Positions 8,327 through 18,229 of a DNA stretch of 34,873 nt are shown piece after piece. The notes below the pieces were generated by a model, which saw nothing but the letters and a program-made list of their open reading frames with translations, was not told where the DNA came from and made no database searches. The DNA is from Owenweeksia sp. GTDB taxonomy: Bacteria > Bacteroidota > Bacteroidia > Flavobacteriales > Schleiferiaceae. The stretch's first letter is position 1. Each line of letters opens with the position of its first letter. The translations under genes were made by a program, and so were the position numbers. Where the stretch lies: NCBI GenBank assembly GCA_028277105.1, contig JANQHO010000122.1, positions 1-34,873 of the forward strand. Direction: 5' to 3'.

Positions 8327-9439
8327 TCACTCCACCCAATCCGCGATAAAGAGATTGGTACTGCGATCGCCCCCATTTTTACGGTTAGAGGAAAAGATCA
8401 GCTTTTTGCCGTCATAGCTAAACATGGGGAAGGAATCGAAAGTATCGTCAAAGGTGATCTGTTCCAATCCAGTGCCATCTACATTGGTCATGTAGAGGTT
8501 AAAAGGAAAGCCTCTTTTGGACTTGTGGTTGGAGGAGAAGATGATCTTCTCCCCGCTGGGATGGAAAAAGGGTGCCCAATTGGCATTGCCTAAGTCGGTT
8601 ACTTGTTGTAGTTCACTGCCATCTACATTGCACACAAAAAGTTCCATATTGGTGGGTTTGACCAAACCTTTGGCCAATAGCTCTTTGTATTCGGCAATTT
8701 CCTCTTCTGTTTGGGGTCTGGAAGCACGGAATACAATCTTACTACCGTCAGGAGAAAAGAAAGCGCCACCGTCATAACCTAACTCATCCGTGATCATTTT
8801 TTGGTCGGAACCGTCAATGTTCATGGTCCACAATTCAATATCGCCTGAACGGGTAGAGGTAAAGACGATCTTATCGCCCTGGGGGGAAACGGTGGCTTCT
8901 GCATCATAACCCGGTGAGTCGGTAAGTTGAGCTAAGATATTGCCCTTCAGGTCAGCGGTAAAAATATCGTAGCTCTCGTAAAGCGGCCAAACGTAGCCCT
9001 GTTCGCGTCCGGGCTCGGGCGGGCAGTCGTCCCCACCCAAGTGGGTACTGGCATACAAAATAGTAGTATCGCCCGGCAAGAAGTAGCTGCAGGTGGTGCG
9101 TCCTTTCCCGGTGCTGAGCAATTGGGGTTTGTTCTCCATCAGATTGTCCTTTTCCAGGTCGAAATAAAAGATCTGATCGCATTCTACGCCCCAGCTTCTG
9201 TGGTTGGACTGGAACACCGCCATTTTATCGCTAAAACTGTAATAAGCCTCGGCATTGTCGCCCCCTTTGGTAAGCATGCGCAGGTTTTTTAAATGCTTTT
9301 CCTGGGGGTAGCGGAAGGTGTCGGTTTCAACTACGGCTTCTTCTTTTTCGTTTTCAGGGGCTTTGTTGCTGGTATTACTGTTTTGGCAGGCCCATACGCC
9401 TGTCATTGAAAGGGCAATGGCAATAGTGTAAATCTTCAT
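8327..9439 (-). CDS. TolB-like beta-propeller lipoprotein (PD40 repeats)
   Basis: A 370-aa predicted lipoprotein (lipobox GVWAC, Cys18) followed by an acidic Asn/Glu linker and a beta-propeller of PD40/TolB-type blades. Each blade shows the SPDGxKIVFxSxR pattern: [63 protein letters not shown]. Blades are joined by [17 protein letters not shown] strands. Such propellers bind partner proteins or peptides in the envelope; no catalytic residues are evident. It overlaps yidD by 4 nt and is the last gene of a folE-cysS-yidD operon, a cotranscription that probably reflects convenience rather than a shared pathway. Confidence 0.9.
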   Translation of the reverse strand: MKIYTIAIALSMTGVWACQNSNTSNKAPENEKEEAVVETDTFRYPQEKHLKNLRMLTKGGDNAEAYYSFSDKMAVFQSNHRSWGVECDQIFYFDLEKDNLMENKPQLLSTGKGRTTCSYFLPGDTTILYASTHLGGDDCPPEPGREQGYVWPLYESYDIFTADLKGNILAQLTDSPGYDAEATVSPQGDKIVFTSTRSGDIELWTMNIDGSDQKMITDELGYDGGAFFSPDGSKIVFRASRPQTEEEIAEYKELLAKGLVKPTNMELFVCNVDGSELQQVTDLGNANWAPFFHPSGEKIIFSSNHKSKRGFPFNLYMTNVDGTGLEQITFDDTFDSFPMFSYDGKKLIFSSNRKNGGDRSTNLFIADWVE

Positions 9440-9684
9440 TTTTTGGGTTTTGGTGGTACGGGGTCATAGCCGTGGGTGCCCCACGGGTGACAACGCGAAA
9501 ATCGTTTAAGGCCGAGCCAGGCGCCTTTAAAGGGTCCCCAGATACGGATAGCATCGATCATATACTGGGAACAGGTAGGCGTATGGCGACAGCTGTTGGG
9601 CAAAAGGGGCGAAATAAGCCATTGATAGAGCTTTACCAGCACTATAAAAAAAGTAGAGAATATGTTCGCCAAAAACTTTAGCAT
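9436..9684 (-). CDS. yidD: Membrane protein insertion efficiency factor YidD
   Basis: An 82-aa protein of the YidD family, which aids insertion of inner-membrane proteins by YidC. The family signature is complete: [27 protein letters not shown] with its Cys residues, then [20 protein letters not shown]. The N-terminal 20 residues form an amphipathic or membrane-touching helix. Its ATG overlaps the cysS stop (TAATG), and its end overlaps the propeller gene by 4 nt, so it is translated as part of that operon. It is far from the usual rnpA-yidC location, which is common in Bacteroidota. Confidence 0.97.
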   Translation of the reverse strand: MLKFLANIFSTFFIVLVKLYQWLISPLLPNSCRHTPTCSQYMIDAIRIWGPFKGAWLGLKRFSRCHPWGTHGYDPVPPKPKK

Positions 9685-11165
9685 TAATGGATACTGTATC
9701 TGGTACCTTCTTTTCCGTCTTTTAACTGTATGCCCAGTTTGGTCAATTCATCCCTGATCTGGTCGGACAAAGCCCAGTTCTTATCGGCCCGGGCCTTAGC
9801 GCGAATATCGATCAGCAAATGCATTACTCTATCCAGCTTGTCGTTGCTGCTGTCCGAATCAGGCGGTAGTAAGCCTAATACGTCAAAAACAAAATCGTGG
9901 AGCGTACTCTTCAAAAGTTGTAATTCTTTCTCCGTAAAACCGCTGGCGGCTTCCTCTGCTCCGTTGATGACTTTTACCGCTTCAAACAAATGGGAGATGA
10001 GGATAGGGGAGTTGAAATCGTCATTCATGGCGGCATAGCAATCCCTACGCCACTGTTCTATATCAAATCCAGTGGGATTACCTCCGGCTTCCAGCTTTTC
10101 CAGTTTGACCAGGGCTTCCATCAGGCGGTTGTAACCTTTTTCGGCTGCCATCAGCGCCTCATTGCTGAAATCCAGTTGAGAGCGGTAATGAGCCTGCATC
10201 ATGAAGAAACGCACTACCGAAGGGTAAAAGCCTTTTTCCAGTTTATCGGTATTTCCGCTGAAAAGTTCAGCCGGTAGCAAGGTATTCCCGGTAGACTTGC
10301 TCATACGGGCTCCGTTGAGGGTCAGCATATTGCCGTGCAGCCAGTAGCGCACTGTATCTTTTCCGTTGGCAGCTTTGTTCTGGGCAATCTCACATTCGTG
10401 GTGGGGAAATTTTAGGTCCATGCCTCCCCCGTGTATATCGAACTGCTCGCCAAGGTATTTGGTGCTCATCACCGAGCACTCAAGGTGCCAGCCGGGAAAA
10501 CCTTCGCCCCAGGGCGAGTTCCAGCGCATAATATGGGAGGGAGAAGCCTTTTTCCAGAGGGCAAAGTCGAGTGGGCTGCGCTTTTCGCTTTGTCCATCTA
10601 ATTCACGGGTTCCACTGATCAACTCATCTATCTTACGCCCCGAAAGCTGACCGTAATCATACTCTTTATTGTATTTCTCTACATCAAAATATACGGATCC
10701 GTTTACTTCGTAGGCCAAACCATTGTCCAGTATTTTTTGTATAGTGTCGATCTGTTCTACAATATGACCTGTAGCGGTGGGTTCTATGCTGGGCGGATGA
10801 GCATTGAACTTACTCATTACTTCATGAAAGCCCAAGGTGTAGCGCTGCACAATTTCCATGGGTTCTAACTGCTCCAAACGGGCTTTTTGGGCAATCTTGT
10901 CTTCCCCTTCATCGGCATCGTTTTCCAGGTGACCAGCATCGGTAATATTGCGGACATAACGCACCTTATAGCCCAAATGGGTCAGATAGCGGTACACCAA
11001 ATCAAAAGAGATGAAGGTGCGGCAGTTCCCTAAATGAACATCGCTGTAAACCGTAGGGCCACAAACGTATAGGCCCAAGTGTGGTGGATTTAGCGGTTCA
11101 AACTTTTCCTTTTGTCGCGTTAAGGAATTGTAGAGTTCAATAGGGTTTTCTTCGTAAAGTGGCAT
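9684..11165 (-). CDS. cysS: Cysteinyl-tRNA synthetase
   Basis: Charges tRNA-Cys with cysteine. The 493-aa class I synthetase is of normal length. The HIGH motif is HLGN (residues 44-47) and the KMSKS motif is RMSKS. Zinc ligands that select cysteine are Cys35 (YVCGPTVY), the Cys of WHLECSVMS and the His/Glu of [11 protein letters not shown]. The C-terminal helical anticodon-binding domain is present. It lies 15 bp downstream of folE and overlaps yidD by one base. Confidence 0.98.
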   Translation of the reverse strand: MPLYEENPIELYNSLTRQKEKFEPLNPPHLGLYVCGPTVYSDVHLGNCRTFISFDLVYRYLTHLGYKVRYVRNITDAGHLENDADEGEDKIAQKARLEQLEPMEIVQRYTLGFHEVMSKFNAHPPSIEPTATGHIVEQIDTIQKILDNGLAYEVNGSVYFDVEKYNKEYDYGQLSGRKIDELISGTRELDGQSEKRSPLDFALWKKASPSHIMRWNSPWGEGFPGWHLECSVMSTKYLGEQFDIHGGGMDLKFPHHECEIAQNKAANGKDTVRYWLHGNMLTLNGARMSKSTGNTLLPAELFSGNTDKLEKGFYPSVVRFFMMQAHYRSQLDFSNEALMAAEKGYNRLMEALVKLEKLEAGGNPTGFDIEQWRRDCYAAMNDDFNSPILISHLFEAVKVINGAEEAASGFTEKELQLLKSTLHDFVFDVLGLLPPDSDSSNDKLDRVMHLLIDIRAKARADKNWALSDQIRDELTKLGIQLKDGKEGTRYSIH

Positions 11166-11180
11166 TGGTGTGACCGGCTT

Positions 11181-11879
11181 TTAAGCTTCAAACTGGGTTT
11201 TCATGTTGATGTAATCGAGGAAGTCGCGCTTTACGTGAGCGTCCTTAAATTCACCGCCAAATTCAGCGGTAACGGTACTGCTGTCAATATCGCGTATGCC
11301 GCGGGAATTGACGCAAAGGTGCTTGGCATCGATCACACAGGCCACATTGTCGGTACCCAAAGCTTCCTGCATGGCCTTAACAATTTGCTTAGTCATGCGT
11401 TCCTGCACTTGTGGGCGTTTGGCGTAATAATCCACTATGCGGTTCATTTTACTCAGGCCGATGACCGTTCCGTTGGAAATATAAGCTACGTGTGCCCTTC
11501 CTACTATAGGCAAAAAGTGATGCTCGCAGGTGGAATACACTACTATGTTCTTTTCCACCAGCATTTCACCGTATTGATATTTATTTTCAAAGGTGCTGGC
11601 GCTGGGTTTCCTTTCGGGATGCAGTCCCGCAAAGGTTTCTTTGACAAACATCTTGGCCACGCGCTGAGGGGTTCCGCGTAGGCTGTCATCGGTTAAATCC
11701 AGTCCTAAAGCATCCATGATTTTTTCAAAGTGCTGCTTTATGATCTGGATTTTTTCTTCATCTGTCTTTTCAAAGGCATCAGCCCGCATGGGGGTTTCTA
11801 TTTTGCCGTTAGAGAGGTGCATGTCCCCATGCTCATCTACCAATGCCTCTAATCGTTTAATGTTGTTGTTATGGCTCAT
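11181..11879 (-). CDS. folE: GTP cyclohydrolase I
   Basis: Opens GTP to dihydroneopterin triphosphate, the first step toward folate and other pterins. The 232-aa protein has the full FolE core. The zinc site is Cys in YSTCEHHFLP with its following His, and Cys in HLCVNSRG. Substrate-binding motifs include GLSKMNRIV and AKRPQVQERMTKQI. The N-terminal 45 residues are a variable extension. First gene of the folE-cysS-yidD-propeller operon; a promoter box and a perfect hairpin precede it. Confidence 0.98.
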   Translation of the reverse strand: MSHNNNIKRLEALVDEHGDMHLSNGKIETPMRADAFEKTDEEKIQIIKQHFEKIMDALGLDLTDDSLRGTPQRVAKMFVKETFAGLHPERKPSASTFENKYQYGEMLVEKNIVVYSTCEHHFLPIVGRAHVAYISNGTVIGLSKMNRIVDYYAKRPQVQERMTKQIVKAMQEALGTDNVACVIDAKHLCVNSRGIRDIDSSTVTAEFGGEFKDAHVKRDFLDYINMKTQFEA

Positions 11880-11899
11880 CTATCTCGCATTCTTCTGTA

Positions 11900-11918
11900 T
11901 TCCGTCTGGCTGACGGAA
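11900..11918 (-). promoter_or_regulatory. Perfect hairpin in the folE leader
   Basis: TTCCGTC-TGGCT-GACGGAA, a 7-bp stem with a 5-nt loop. It lies between the -7 box and the folE ATG, so it would be at or near the very 5' end of the mRNA. No U-run follows, so it is not a plain terminator. Confidence 0.5.
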
Positions 11919-11928
11919 AAATAATGTG

Positions 11929-11936
11929 CAAAGGTA
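11929..11936 (-). promoter_or_regulatory. Predicted -7 box of the folE operon
   Basis: TACCTTTG on the minus strand, an exact TAnnTTTG match, 50 bp before the folE start. The -33 element is not clear. Confidence 0.45.
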
Positions 11937-11989
11937 GGCAATAAAGCTGCTTTTATAAGTCCATATCTAAAAGTGTAATCGGGCTATAG

Positions 11990-14900
11990 TTAGTCTCTTG
12001 TATCAGGTAGGTCGCCTTTAAGATAGGGGGCTCCCGCTGCCTGTAGTATTTGGTTAATGCTTTCTGCCTCCCCGGCTATTTTTTGGAGTGAACTTAGCAT
12101 GACACTCAATTCTTCTTTGGCGATGCTTAAATTCTTTTGCTGGCTACCCGTAGGAGCAGTCGTGGTTTCAAACGAATTGTACATAGCCAGGTCTACCCGG
12201 TCTCTGAGGGAAGGGGGCGTATCAAAATTGCGGGAGGAGAGGCTATTATCGCCATCGAGCTTTATTTTGAGATTGTACATTTCATATTCGAGGCTGCGCA
12301 GCGTATCCAAAAGACTGAGATCAGCTCCGGGAGTATTGCGGGCATTGGCTTTTAGTTGGTCGATCTTTTTGTCCAACTCATCAAAAAAGTTTTTGGCGGC
12401 TACCAGCTTGCGGTGGGTATTTTGTATATCGGCCTGGAAAGCCAGCAGCGCCTCGAGGTCATCAGCCTTAAAAGTATTGTTATCCAGCCAGTTCAAACGG
12501 AAGATCCGGGGTACTGCCAAAGGAGAGATATTCCCATCCTTACTCATAAATATTTCTACGGTATATTCTCCTGGAGGAGCAAGGTTAGCTTCATCAGCTT
12601 TGGTGATGGGATCATCTGCTGTGCGGTTGTATGAAGTGCTGCTGAAATGACCATTCCAACTCACGCGGTTGATCCCGGCCGCAGGAGCTTTGGTAAAGCG
12701 GCTTACCTCTTGCCCGATAGAGTTCTTTATTAGAAAAAACAGATAGGGTTCTTCTTCCCGGTCTTCCGCTCTTAATTCTTCAGCTGAAGGGTAAACCACG
12801 TCAACAGCATCTTTTTCCTTTTCTTGCCTTTGTTCTTTTAAAGATTTGGGAGCTCCCTTAATATAATAGGTGAAGGTGGCGCCCATAGGTGGATTTTCAG
12901 CTGTGTAATAGGAAGCTCCCTGGAAGCCAACTTTGCGGTAACCCAATGGTTGGGACTGCATATAAACCAAGGCGTCTTTAACAGGGAACAGATGAGCCTC
13001 TTTCTCCAAAACAGCGGTATTGTAATCCCGTAGGGGAGTATAGTTGTCAAGTATGTAAAAACCGCGGCCGAAGCTGGCCAGTACCAGGTCGTTCTCCCTT
13101 TTTTGAATTTCCAGATCCCGTATGGCAATAGTAGGCAAACCCGACTTTAATTGCTTCCAGTTACTGCCCCCATCATTGGAGAAGAATACGCCAAATTCAG
13201 TGCCGGCAAATAAGAGATCTCTTTTGAGGTGATCCTGTTTCAAACAAAAAACCGAGCCTCTTTCCGGCAGGTTACCACTAATGCTCTGCCAGGTTTTTCC
13301 TTTGTCACTACTTTTTAAAATGTATGGTTTAAAGTCTCCGTTCTTGTGATTGTTGAAAACGGCAAATACCACATTCTCATCGTATTGAGAAGCGACCAGG
13401 GTATTGACATAAGTGTTTTGGGGTATACCCGGAAAGCTGGTGTATTTCGTCCAGTTCTGGCCGCCATCTTCTGTAACCTGGATAAGGCCATCATCGGTAC
13501 CAATATATAATAAACCTTCTTTTAAAGGGGATTCATCCAGGGCCACGATATTGCCATAATTGGAAGTGGAACGGTCGTAGGAGATGGCATCAACGCTCCA
13601 GGTTTTGCCCATAACTGGCAGTTTATGGCGATCGATCTGTTGGGTGAGATCAGGGCTGATCTCTTTCCAGTTATTACCCATATCATCACTGCGGAAGACT
13701 TTATTGGCGGCAAAGTATAGGCGGTTGTGATCGTGCGGGCTGATCAGCAGGGGAGCATCCCAATTCCAACGGTAGGCTGGTTCATCCTTGCCCGGAAAGG
13801 GCTTGATGCCTACACTTTCACCGCTTTTTTTATCGTAGCGCACTAACCAGCCGTACTGGGCCTGGGCATATACAATATCGGGATTTACCGGATCTATCTG
13901 GCTTTCAAAGCCATCCCCGGTATTAGTTACGAACCAGTCGGAATTGGCAATACCGCTTCGCTTGATCGTACGGGAAGGGCCACCCAGGCTGAAATTGTCC
14001 TGGGTACCTCCATATACGTTGTAAAAAGGAGTATCATTATCCAGGGCTACCCGGTAGAATTGGGTTACCGGTAAATTGGGCTTAAAATGCCAGTTTCCGG
14101 CTCCGTCATAGGTTTCGTAAATACCCCCGTCACAACCGGCAATCATGTGATCGGTATCATCGGGATTGATCCAGAGGCAATGATTGTCTACGTGCTTAGC
14201 TTTTTCAGGAACACGTTCAAAGGTCTTTCCGGCATCGTGGCTTACGTGCATATAGGTATCCATGCTGTAAACTATTTCGGGATCATGGGGATGAGGTACC
14301 AGTTCCACATAGTAGTTTCCGCTGGTGTTATAATCAGCGCCTTTGTTGAAAGAAGCACCGCGGTCAAAAGAACGATAAACACCATGTCCTTCTATCATAA
14401 CATATAAGCGGTCGGGATCAGCAGGAGGGATGGCCAGGGCGATACGGCCCTTATCGCCCGAGGGCAAGCCGTTTTCCAGCTTCTGCCAGTTTTCTCCACC
14501 GTCTGTTGACTTGTAAATGGACGATTCCGGACCACCGGAAAGATAAGTCCATACGTGCCTTCTTCTTTGGTGAGCAGTAGCATAGAGAATTTCGGAGTTA
14601 CGCGGGTCAAGGTGTATTTCGTTAAAACCGGTATGTTCAGATACCTCCAGTATTTTAGTCCAGCTTTCCCCCTGGTCGGTACTCTTATAAATACCGCGGT
14701 CGCCTCCAGCACTCCACAGAGGACCGTAAGCTGCTACATACACAATATTGGAATTTTCTGGATGGACTTTGATCATGCCGATGTGCTCCGATGATTTCAA
14801 TCCCATATTTTTCCAGCTTTGGCCTCCATCATCAGAGCGATAAATGCCATCGCCAAAAGCTACACTACGCTGGTTGTTGTTCTCTCCGCTTCCTACCCAG

Positions 14901-15223
14901 ATGGTGTTAGAGTTGTTGGGGTCGATGGTCACACAACCAATAGAATAGGAGCCCTGACTGTCGAAGACAGGCTGATAGGTAATACCGTTGTTGGTGGTTT
15001 TCCAGACTCCTCCGCTGGCCACTGCTACGTAGTATTCATTATAGTTATGGGAATTTACTGCTATATCGGCAATACGACCGGAAGTAAGGGCGGGGCCTAT
15101 ACTTCTGAATTTAAGACCTGAAAGGGAAGTTTCCTTCTGTAGGTCAGGGGAGGCTTTATCGTTTTTTTGAGCAGATAGGTTTAAAAGGATTAAAGAGGTA
15201 AAGAGGATTAAGGTTTTTTTCAT
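11990..15223 (-). CDS. Large exported Asp-box (sortilin/BNR-like) beta-propeller protein
   Basis: A 1077-aa exported protein made of propeller blades with repeated Asp-boxes (SxDxGxxW). Nine or more are visible: SDDGGQSW, STDQGESW, STDGGENW, SFDRGASF, SHDAGKTF, SDDMGNNW, TEDGGQNW, SSDKGKTW and SNDGGSNW. The last 300 residues have another make-up: a beta-sandwich-like part, then a helical coiled-coil-like end. Homologues are usually labelled VPS10/sortilin-like or glycosyl hydrolase-like; I see no catalytic residues to claim hydrolysis. I chose the ATG at 15223, not 15271. It gives a clean signal peptide (MKKTLILFTSLILLNLSAQ), and a promoter box at 15257-15250 lies inside the longer frame. No type IX secretion tail is seen. 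Confidence 0.88.
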   Translation of the reverse strand: MKKTLILFTSLILLNLSAQKNDKASPDLQKETSLSGLKFRSIGPALTSGRIADIAVNSHNYNEYYVAVASGGVWKTTNNGITYQPVFDSQGSYSIGCVTIDPNNSNTIWVGSGENNNQRSVAFGDGIYRSDDGGQSWKNMGLKSSEHIGMIKVHPENSNIVYVAAYGPLWSAGGDRGIYKSTDQGESWTKILEVSEHTGFNEIHLDPRNSEILYATAHQRRRHVWTYLSGGPESSIYKSTDGGENWQKLENGLPSGDKGRIALAIPPADPDRLYVMIEGHGVYRSFDRGASFNKGADYNTSGNYYVELVPHPHDPEIVYSMDTYMHVSHDAGKTFERVPEKAKHVDNHCLWINPDDTDHMIAGCDGGIYETYDGAGNWHFKPNLPVTQFYRVALDNDTPFYNVYGGTQDNFSLGGPSRTIKRSGIANSDWFVTNTGDGFESQIDPVNPDIVYAQAQYGWLVRYDKKSGESVGIKPFPGKDEPAYRWNWDAPLLISPHDHNRLYFAANKVFRSDDMGNNWKEISPDLTQQIDRHKLPVMGKTWSVDAISYDRSTSNYGNIVALDESPLKEGLLYIGTDDGLIQVTEDGGQNWTKYTSFPGIPQNTYVNTLVASQYDENVVFAVFNNHKNGDFKPYILKSSDKGKTWQSISGNLPERGSVFCLKQDHLKRDLLFAGTEFGVFFSNDGGSNWKQLKSGLPTIAIRDLEIQKRENDLVLASFGRGFYILDNYTPLRDYNTAVLEKEAHLFPVKDALVYMQSQPLGYRKVGFQGASYYTAENPPMGATFTYYIKGAPKSLKEQRQEKEKDAVDVVYPSAEELRAEDREEEPYLFFLIKNSIGQEVSRFTKAPAAGINRVSWNGHFSSTSYNRTADDPITKADEANLAPPGEYTVEIFMSKDGNISPLAVPRIFRLNWLDNNTFKADDLEALLAFQADIQNTHRKLVAAKNFFDELDKKIDQLKANARNTPGADLSLLDTLRSLEYEMYNLKIKLDGDNSLSSRNFDTPPSLRDRVDLAMYNSFETTTAPTGSQQKNLSIAKEELSVMLSSLQKIAGEAESINQILQAAGAPYLKGDLPDTRD

Positions 15224-15249
15224 TTTCAGTTCATCTTGTAGTAAAAAAC

Positions 15250-15279
15250 CAAAGATAAGCCCCTGAATCAAACTGCAAT
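15250..15279 (-). promoter_or_regulatory. Predicted promoter of the Asp-box protein gene
   Basis: On the minus strand: ATTG (15279-15276), 18-nt spacer, TATCTTTG (15257-15250). Good fit to the Bacteroidota promoter and 27 bp before the chosen ATG. Confidence 0.5.
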
Positions 15280-15309
15280 AAAAAAGTGGTGCTATTGCTT
15301 GAGCAGTTT

Positions 15310-16803
15310 TTAGAATCTATAAGTAAAGCCCAGGGTGAAATTGTTCCTTATAAAGTCAGAAGTAGCGTTAATGCCATTATTATCGAGGAAGGGATGAACT
15401 ACATAAGTCTGACTAAAGGAGGTTTGAGCAAAAGCCAGGTCGATCGTAAATTGCTTACCCCTGAAACCCAGCCCGGTTGACCAGGTGCTGATATCGCTGG
15501 TGTAAGAAGCTTCATCTCTGAATTGACTTTGTCTGAGGTTATAGCCACCTCTTAATGATACGGGGCCAATTCTGTATTCCCCTCCGAACCGTACAGTACT
15601 AATGCCCTGCACTACTCCTGTGTAATTATCATCACTTTGTTCAATATTACTTTCAATAACGTTAAAGCTGTTTCGACCCACGTATGTATTAGATTGGGTA
15701 AGATTCGAATATTCATAATCCACACTTATCAAAGCCGATTTACCAATGATGTAAGCCGTTCCTATCCTGTAAATGGAAGGAGTACTGTAGCGGTAAGAGT
15801 ACTCACCGGTGGTAAAAATATCACTGGCGAAGCCAGGGCCATCATTGATCCGGGAGGTCACGTCAACCTCGTAAAACTGATTGACGGTATACCAGGTAGG
15901 AGATTCATAGGAAAAACCGGCTCTGAACCACTGAGCGGGTTTATAAATAGCGCCTACTTTAATATTAAAACCATTACCATACATTTCTACGTAGCGGTTC
16001 AGCGTATAAGAACTTACATCAAAAGGTGCTGCACTGTCTAAAAGGCCTGCCTCTGTTACCTGATCAGACATGGTATAGGTAAGTGTGGGAAAACCGAATG
16101 AAATGCCGTAGTAAAAATTGTTTTTATACTGACCGCCCAGGGTAATGGCAGCTTCGTTAAGGGAGCCTGTTTCCTGTCGCCTGTAAGTGATATCACTGCT
16201 ATTGGGAACGTAATAGCCGTAGTCAACTACAATTCCATTAGTATCGGTCAGCAAAATACCGGCTTGCAAGGCCGCGAGCTCTTCTATTAAACCCTGCTGA
16301 CTAAGTTCGTTTTCATCAAATCCATTAGCTTCGATAAACCAATATTGTCCCAAAGTAAGATTGGCTGAATCTCCCCTGGTTCCAAGGGCAGTACTCTGAT
16401 TGTTGAAGTCAGCCAGTTTGTTATAGGTAACGCCAAAACTCAATTCCGACCAGTCGGAAGAGCCACCGATATCAAATTTCATCACCAGGCCAATGTTCTC
16501 AAAAAGAAAATTGAAGTCAGAAGTTTGTAACTCCTGGCCGGGGTCATTCAGTAGCGCATTGGTATTGGTAGTCTGTAATCCAAAAGTGATCCCCAGATTG
16601 TTAAAACGGTATACAGAGGCTCCTGCGGGATTGAGGTGAATGGAACTCAGATCATTGCCCAGGGCAGTAAAAGCCCCGCCTAACCCGATATACCTGGGAG
16701 TACCGTGTAATTCACGCTGGTTGTATAAGGCCAGATCGTCTATTAACTGGGCATAACTGCTGATACCAGCCAGGCTTAGTAAAACTATCAATATCTTTTT
16801 CAT
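15310..16803 (-). CDS. FadL/OmpP1-like outer-membrane beta-barrel transport protein
   Basis: A 497-aa outer-membrane protein. It has a signal peptide (MKKILIVLLSLAGISSYA) followed by the plug-like start common to this Bacteroidota family (GTPRYIGLGGAFTALGND, then SSIHLNPAGASVY). Alternating aromatic and polar barrel strands end in a C-terminal Phe (FTLGFTYRF). FadL relatives import hydrophobic compounds such as long-chain fatty acids or aromatics; the substrate here is unknown. The gene begins 12 bp after the Ser/Arg-rich lipoprotein gene on the same strand, so the two are likely cotranscribed. Confidence 0.9.
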   Translation of the reverse strand: MKKILIVLLSLAGISSYAQLIDDLALYNQRELHGTPRYIGLGGAFTALGNDLSSIHLNPAGASVYRFNNLGITFGLQTTNTNALLNDPGQELQTSDFNFLFENIGLVMKFDIGGSSDWSELSFGVTYNKLADFNNQSTALGTRGDSANLTLGQYWFIEANGFDENELSQQGLIEELAALQAGILLTDTNGIVVDYGYYVPNSSDITYRRQETGSLNEAAITLGGQYKNNFYYGISFGFPTLTYTMSDQVTEAGLLDSAAPFDVSSYTLNRYVEMYGNGFNIKVGAIYKPAQWFRAGFSYESPTWYTVNQFYEVDVTSRINDGPGFASDIFTTGEYSYRYSTPSIYRIGTAYIIGKSALISVDYEYSNLTQSNTYVGRNSFNVIESNIEQSDDNYTGVVQGISTVRFGGEYRIGPVSLRGGYNLRQSQFRDEASYTSDISTWSTGLGFRGKQFTIDLAFAQTSFSQTYVVHPFLDNNGINATSDFIRNNFTLGFTYRF

Positions 16804-16815
16804 GTCGTCAGGGTA

Positions 16816-18147
16816 TTAGCGTCTAATAGTGCCTGTACTGCCTCTTGAGCGGGAGGAGCCACCACTTCTGAAACTACCACTGCTCCGGCTAGGCGATGAA
16901 CTGCGCGAGGGAGTGTAGCTCCTGCTGGGTGATGAACTGCGGGAAGGGGTATAACTTCTACTCGGAGTACTACTGCGGGATGAGTTACTCCTGTAATTTC
17001 TTGTATTACCTGAATTAGACCTGGAAGGGGAGGTTGACCTTCTGTTGTAATTCCTCTCCCTGGTTTGTGAAGGAACATAAATATCGCGATCGTTACTGTT
17101 ATTGCTTCTGCTAGAAGGAGCAGTAGTACTGCGAGTAGAATTTCTGGTATTACTGCTACTGCGCGATGGAGTGGCACTTCTGGAGGGAGCAATATTTCTA
17201 CTGTTGTAATTCTCTCTGGAAGTACTGCGGGTAGTTGAGCGAATATTGCTTTTGCCCTGGCGATTATTACTTGTTTCCACTGTTCGGCTTCTCACTGCCT
17301 GATAAGAGTCTTTGGCGTAGGAAGCCGAAGAGGTATTCTGGCGGGTAGTATTTTCAGATACAGAGCGGGTATTTCTCACCCTGTTGAGATTTTCACTGGT
17401 AAAACGAGAGCTGTTGGTGGAATTATTAGAAGCTGTTGTAGCGGTACGGGAAGTCCTGGAAACACTGCGGCTGTTTTCTATCCGGCTTCTGGAGTAATTA
17501 TCTCCACTTGCAGTGCTTTTCCGGTCTATAGCGCTGGTTCTCCTGGCTCCACCGTAAGTACGGGCTGAATTAGGAATGTAACCTGTGTAAGCTATGCGCC
17601 TTCCATTGCCAAAGAAGCCATCATTAGCCCTGTAAAAGTAACCATTGTAGAAACCAGCCCAGTAGGAGTTTACGCCCCAAGGTCTGTTCCAGCCCCAACC
17701 GGGACCCCAACCCCAGCCTGGCCCCCAGCCTCCGGCACACCAGGGATCGAAAAAGGGATCACACATCCAGGGATTTCCCCAGCCAAAACCTGCGCCAAAT
17801 CCTAAGCCGCCCCAGTTATTCCAAAATAAACCGGTATTCCAGCCGGGTTGGCGAAATGTAGGTTGACCGTAATAGTTATTGACGATTACATCGCCATTAC
17901 CCTGATAAGTTTGATTATTATCATTGGGATCGTAATAATCCTGATTTCTGTAGTCGGGAGTAGTTTCCGGCTGTCGCCTATCAATTTGCGGCTCTTCAAT
18001 ATCGCTCAAAACAAAATCTTCTTCTCCCCCATATGACGGATCGTAGTATATTCCATCGTCATAATAATTATTAGATACCGTTTCAGCAGAACCGCAGCCC
18101 GTGAGAACCGTACCTACAATCGCTATCAAAATCACAATATTTTTCAT
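16816..18147 (-). CDS. Low-complexity Ser/Arg-rich surface lipoprotein
   Basis: A 443-aa predicted lipoprotein (lipobox VLTGC, Cys18) with three zones. Residues 20-100 are Asp/Tyr/Asn-rich. Residues 101-158 are an extreme Trp/Gly/Pro/Phe patch (GWGPGWGWGPGWGW). Residues 200-443 are Ser/Arg/Thr-rich and end in near-perfect SRSYTP-SRSSSP repeats. Similar proteins occur widely in Flavobacteria with no proven role. The strongly basic tail could bind polyanions such as LPS, polysaccharide or DNA, but that is inference. Repeat units in the DNA may vary in number between strains. It precedes the FadL-like porin by 12 bp. Confidence 0.8.
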   Translation of the reverse strand: MKNIVILIAIVGTVLTGCGSAETVSNNYYDDGIYYDPSYGGEEDFVLSDIEEPQIDRRQPETTPDYRNQDYYDPNDNNQTYQGNGDVIVNNYYGQPTFRQPGWNTGLFWNNWGGLGFGAGFGWGNPWMCDPFFDPWCAGGWGPGWGWGPGWGWNRPWGVNSYWAGFYNGYFYRANDGFFGNGRRIAYTGYIPNSARTYGGARRTSAIDRKSTASGDNYSRSRIENSRSVSRTSRTATTASNNSTNSSRFTSENLNRVRNTRSVSENTTRQNTSSASYAKDSYQAVRSRTVETSNNRQGKSNIRSTTRSTSRENYNSRNIAPSRSATPSRSSSNTRNSTRSTTAPSSRSNNSNDRDIYVPSQTRERNYNRRSTSPSRSNSGNTRNYRSNSSRSSTPSRSYTPSRSSSPSRSYTPSRSSSPSRSSGSFRSGGSSRSRGSTGTIRR

Positions 18148-18158
18148 AATTATAGGTA

Positions 18159-18187
18159 TTTGGGGAGTTATTAAATCTTTAGCTTTG
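18159..18187 (+). promoter_or_regulatory. Predicted proS promoter
   Basis: TTTG (18159-18162), 17-nt spacer, TAGCTTTG (18180-18187): full match to the Bacteroidota consensus, 42 bp before the proS ATG. Confidence 0.6.
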
Positions 18188-18229
18188 CTCCTTATAAAAT
18201 AACAAACTCTATACCAATTTGATCACAGT

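Noticed and set aside
8089..8376. 95-aa frame on the minus strand over the hairpin region
   Set aside because: It runs through repeats and into the propeller gene in another frame.
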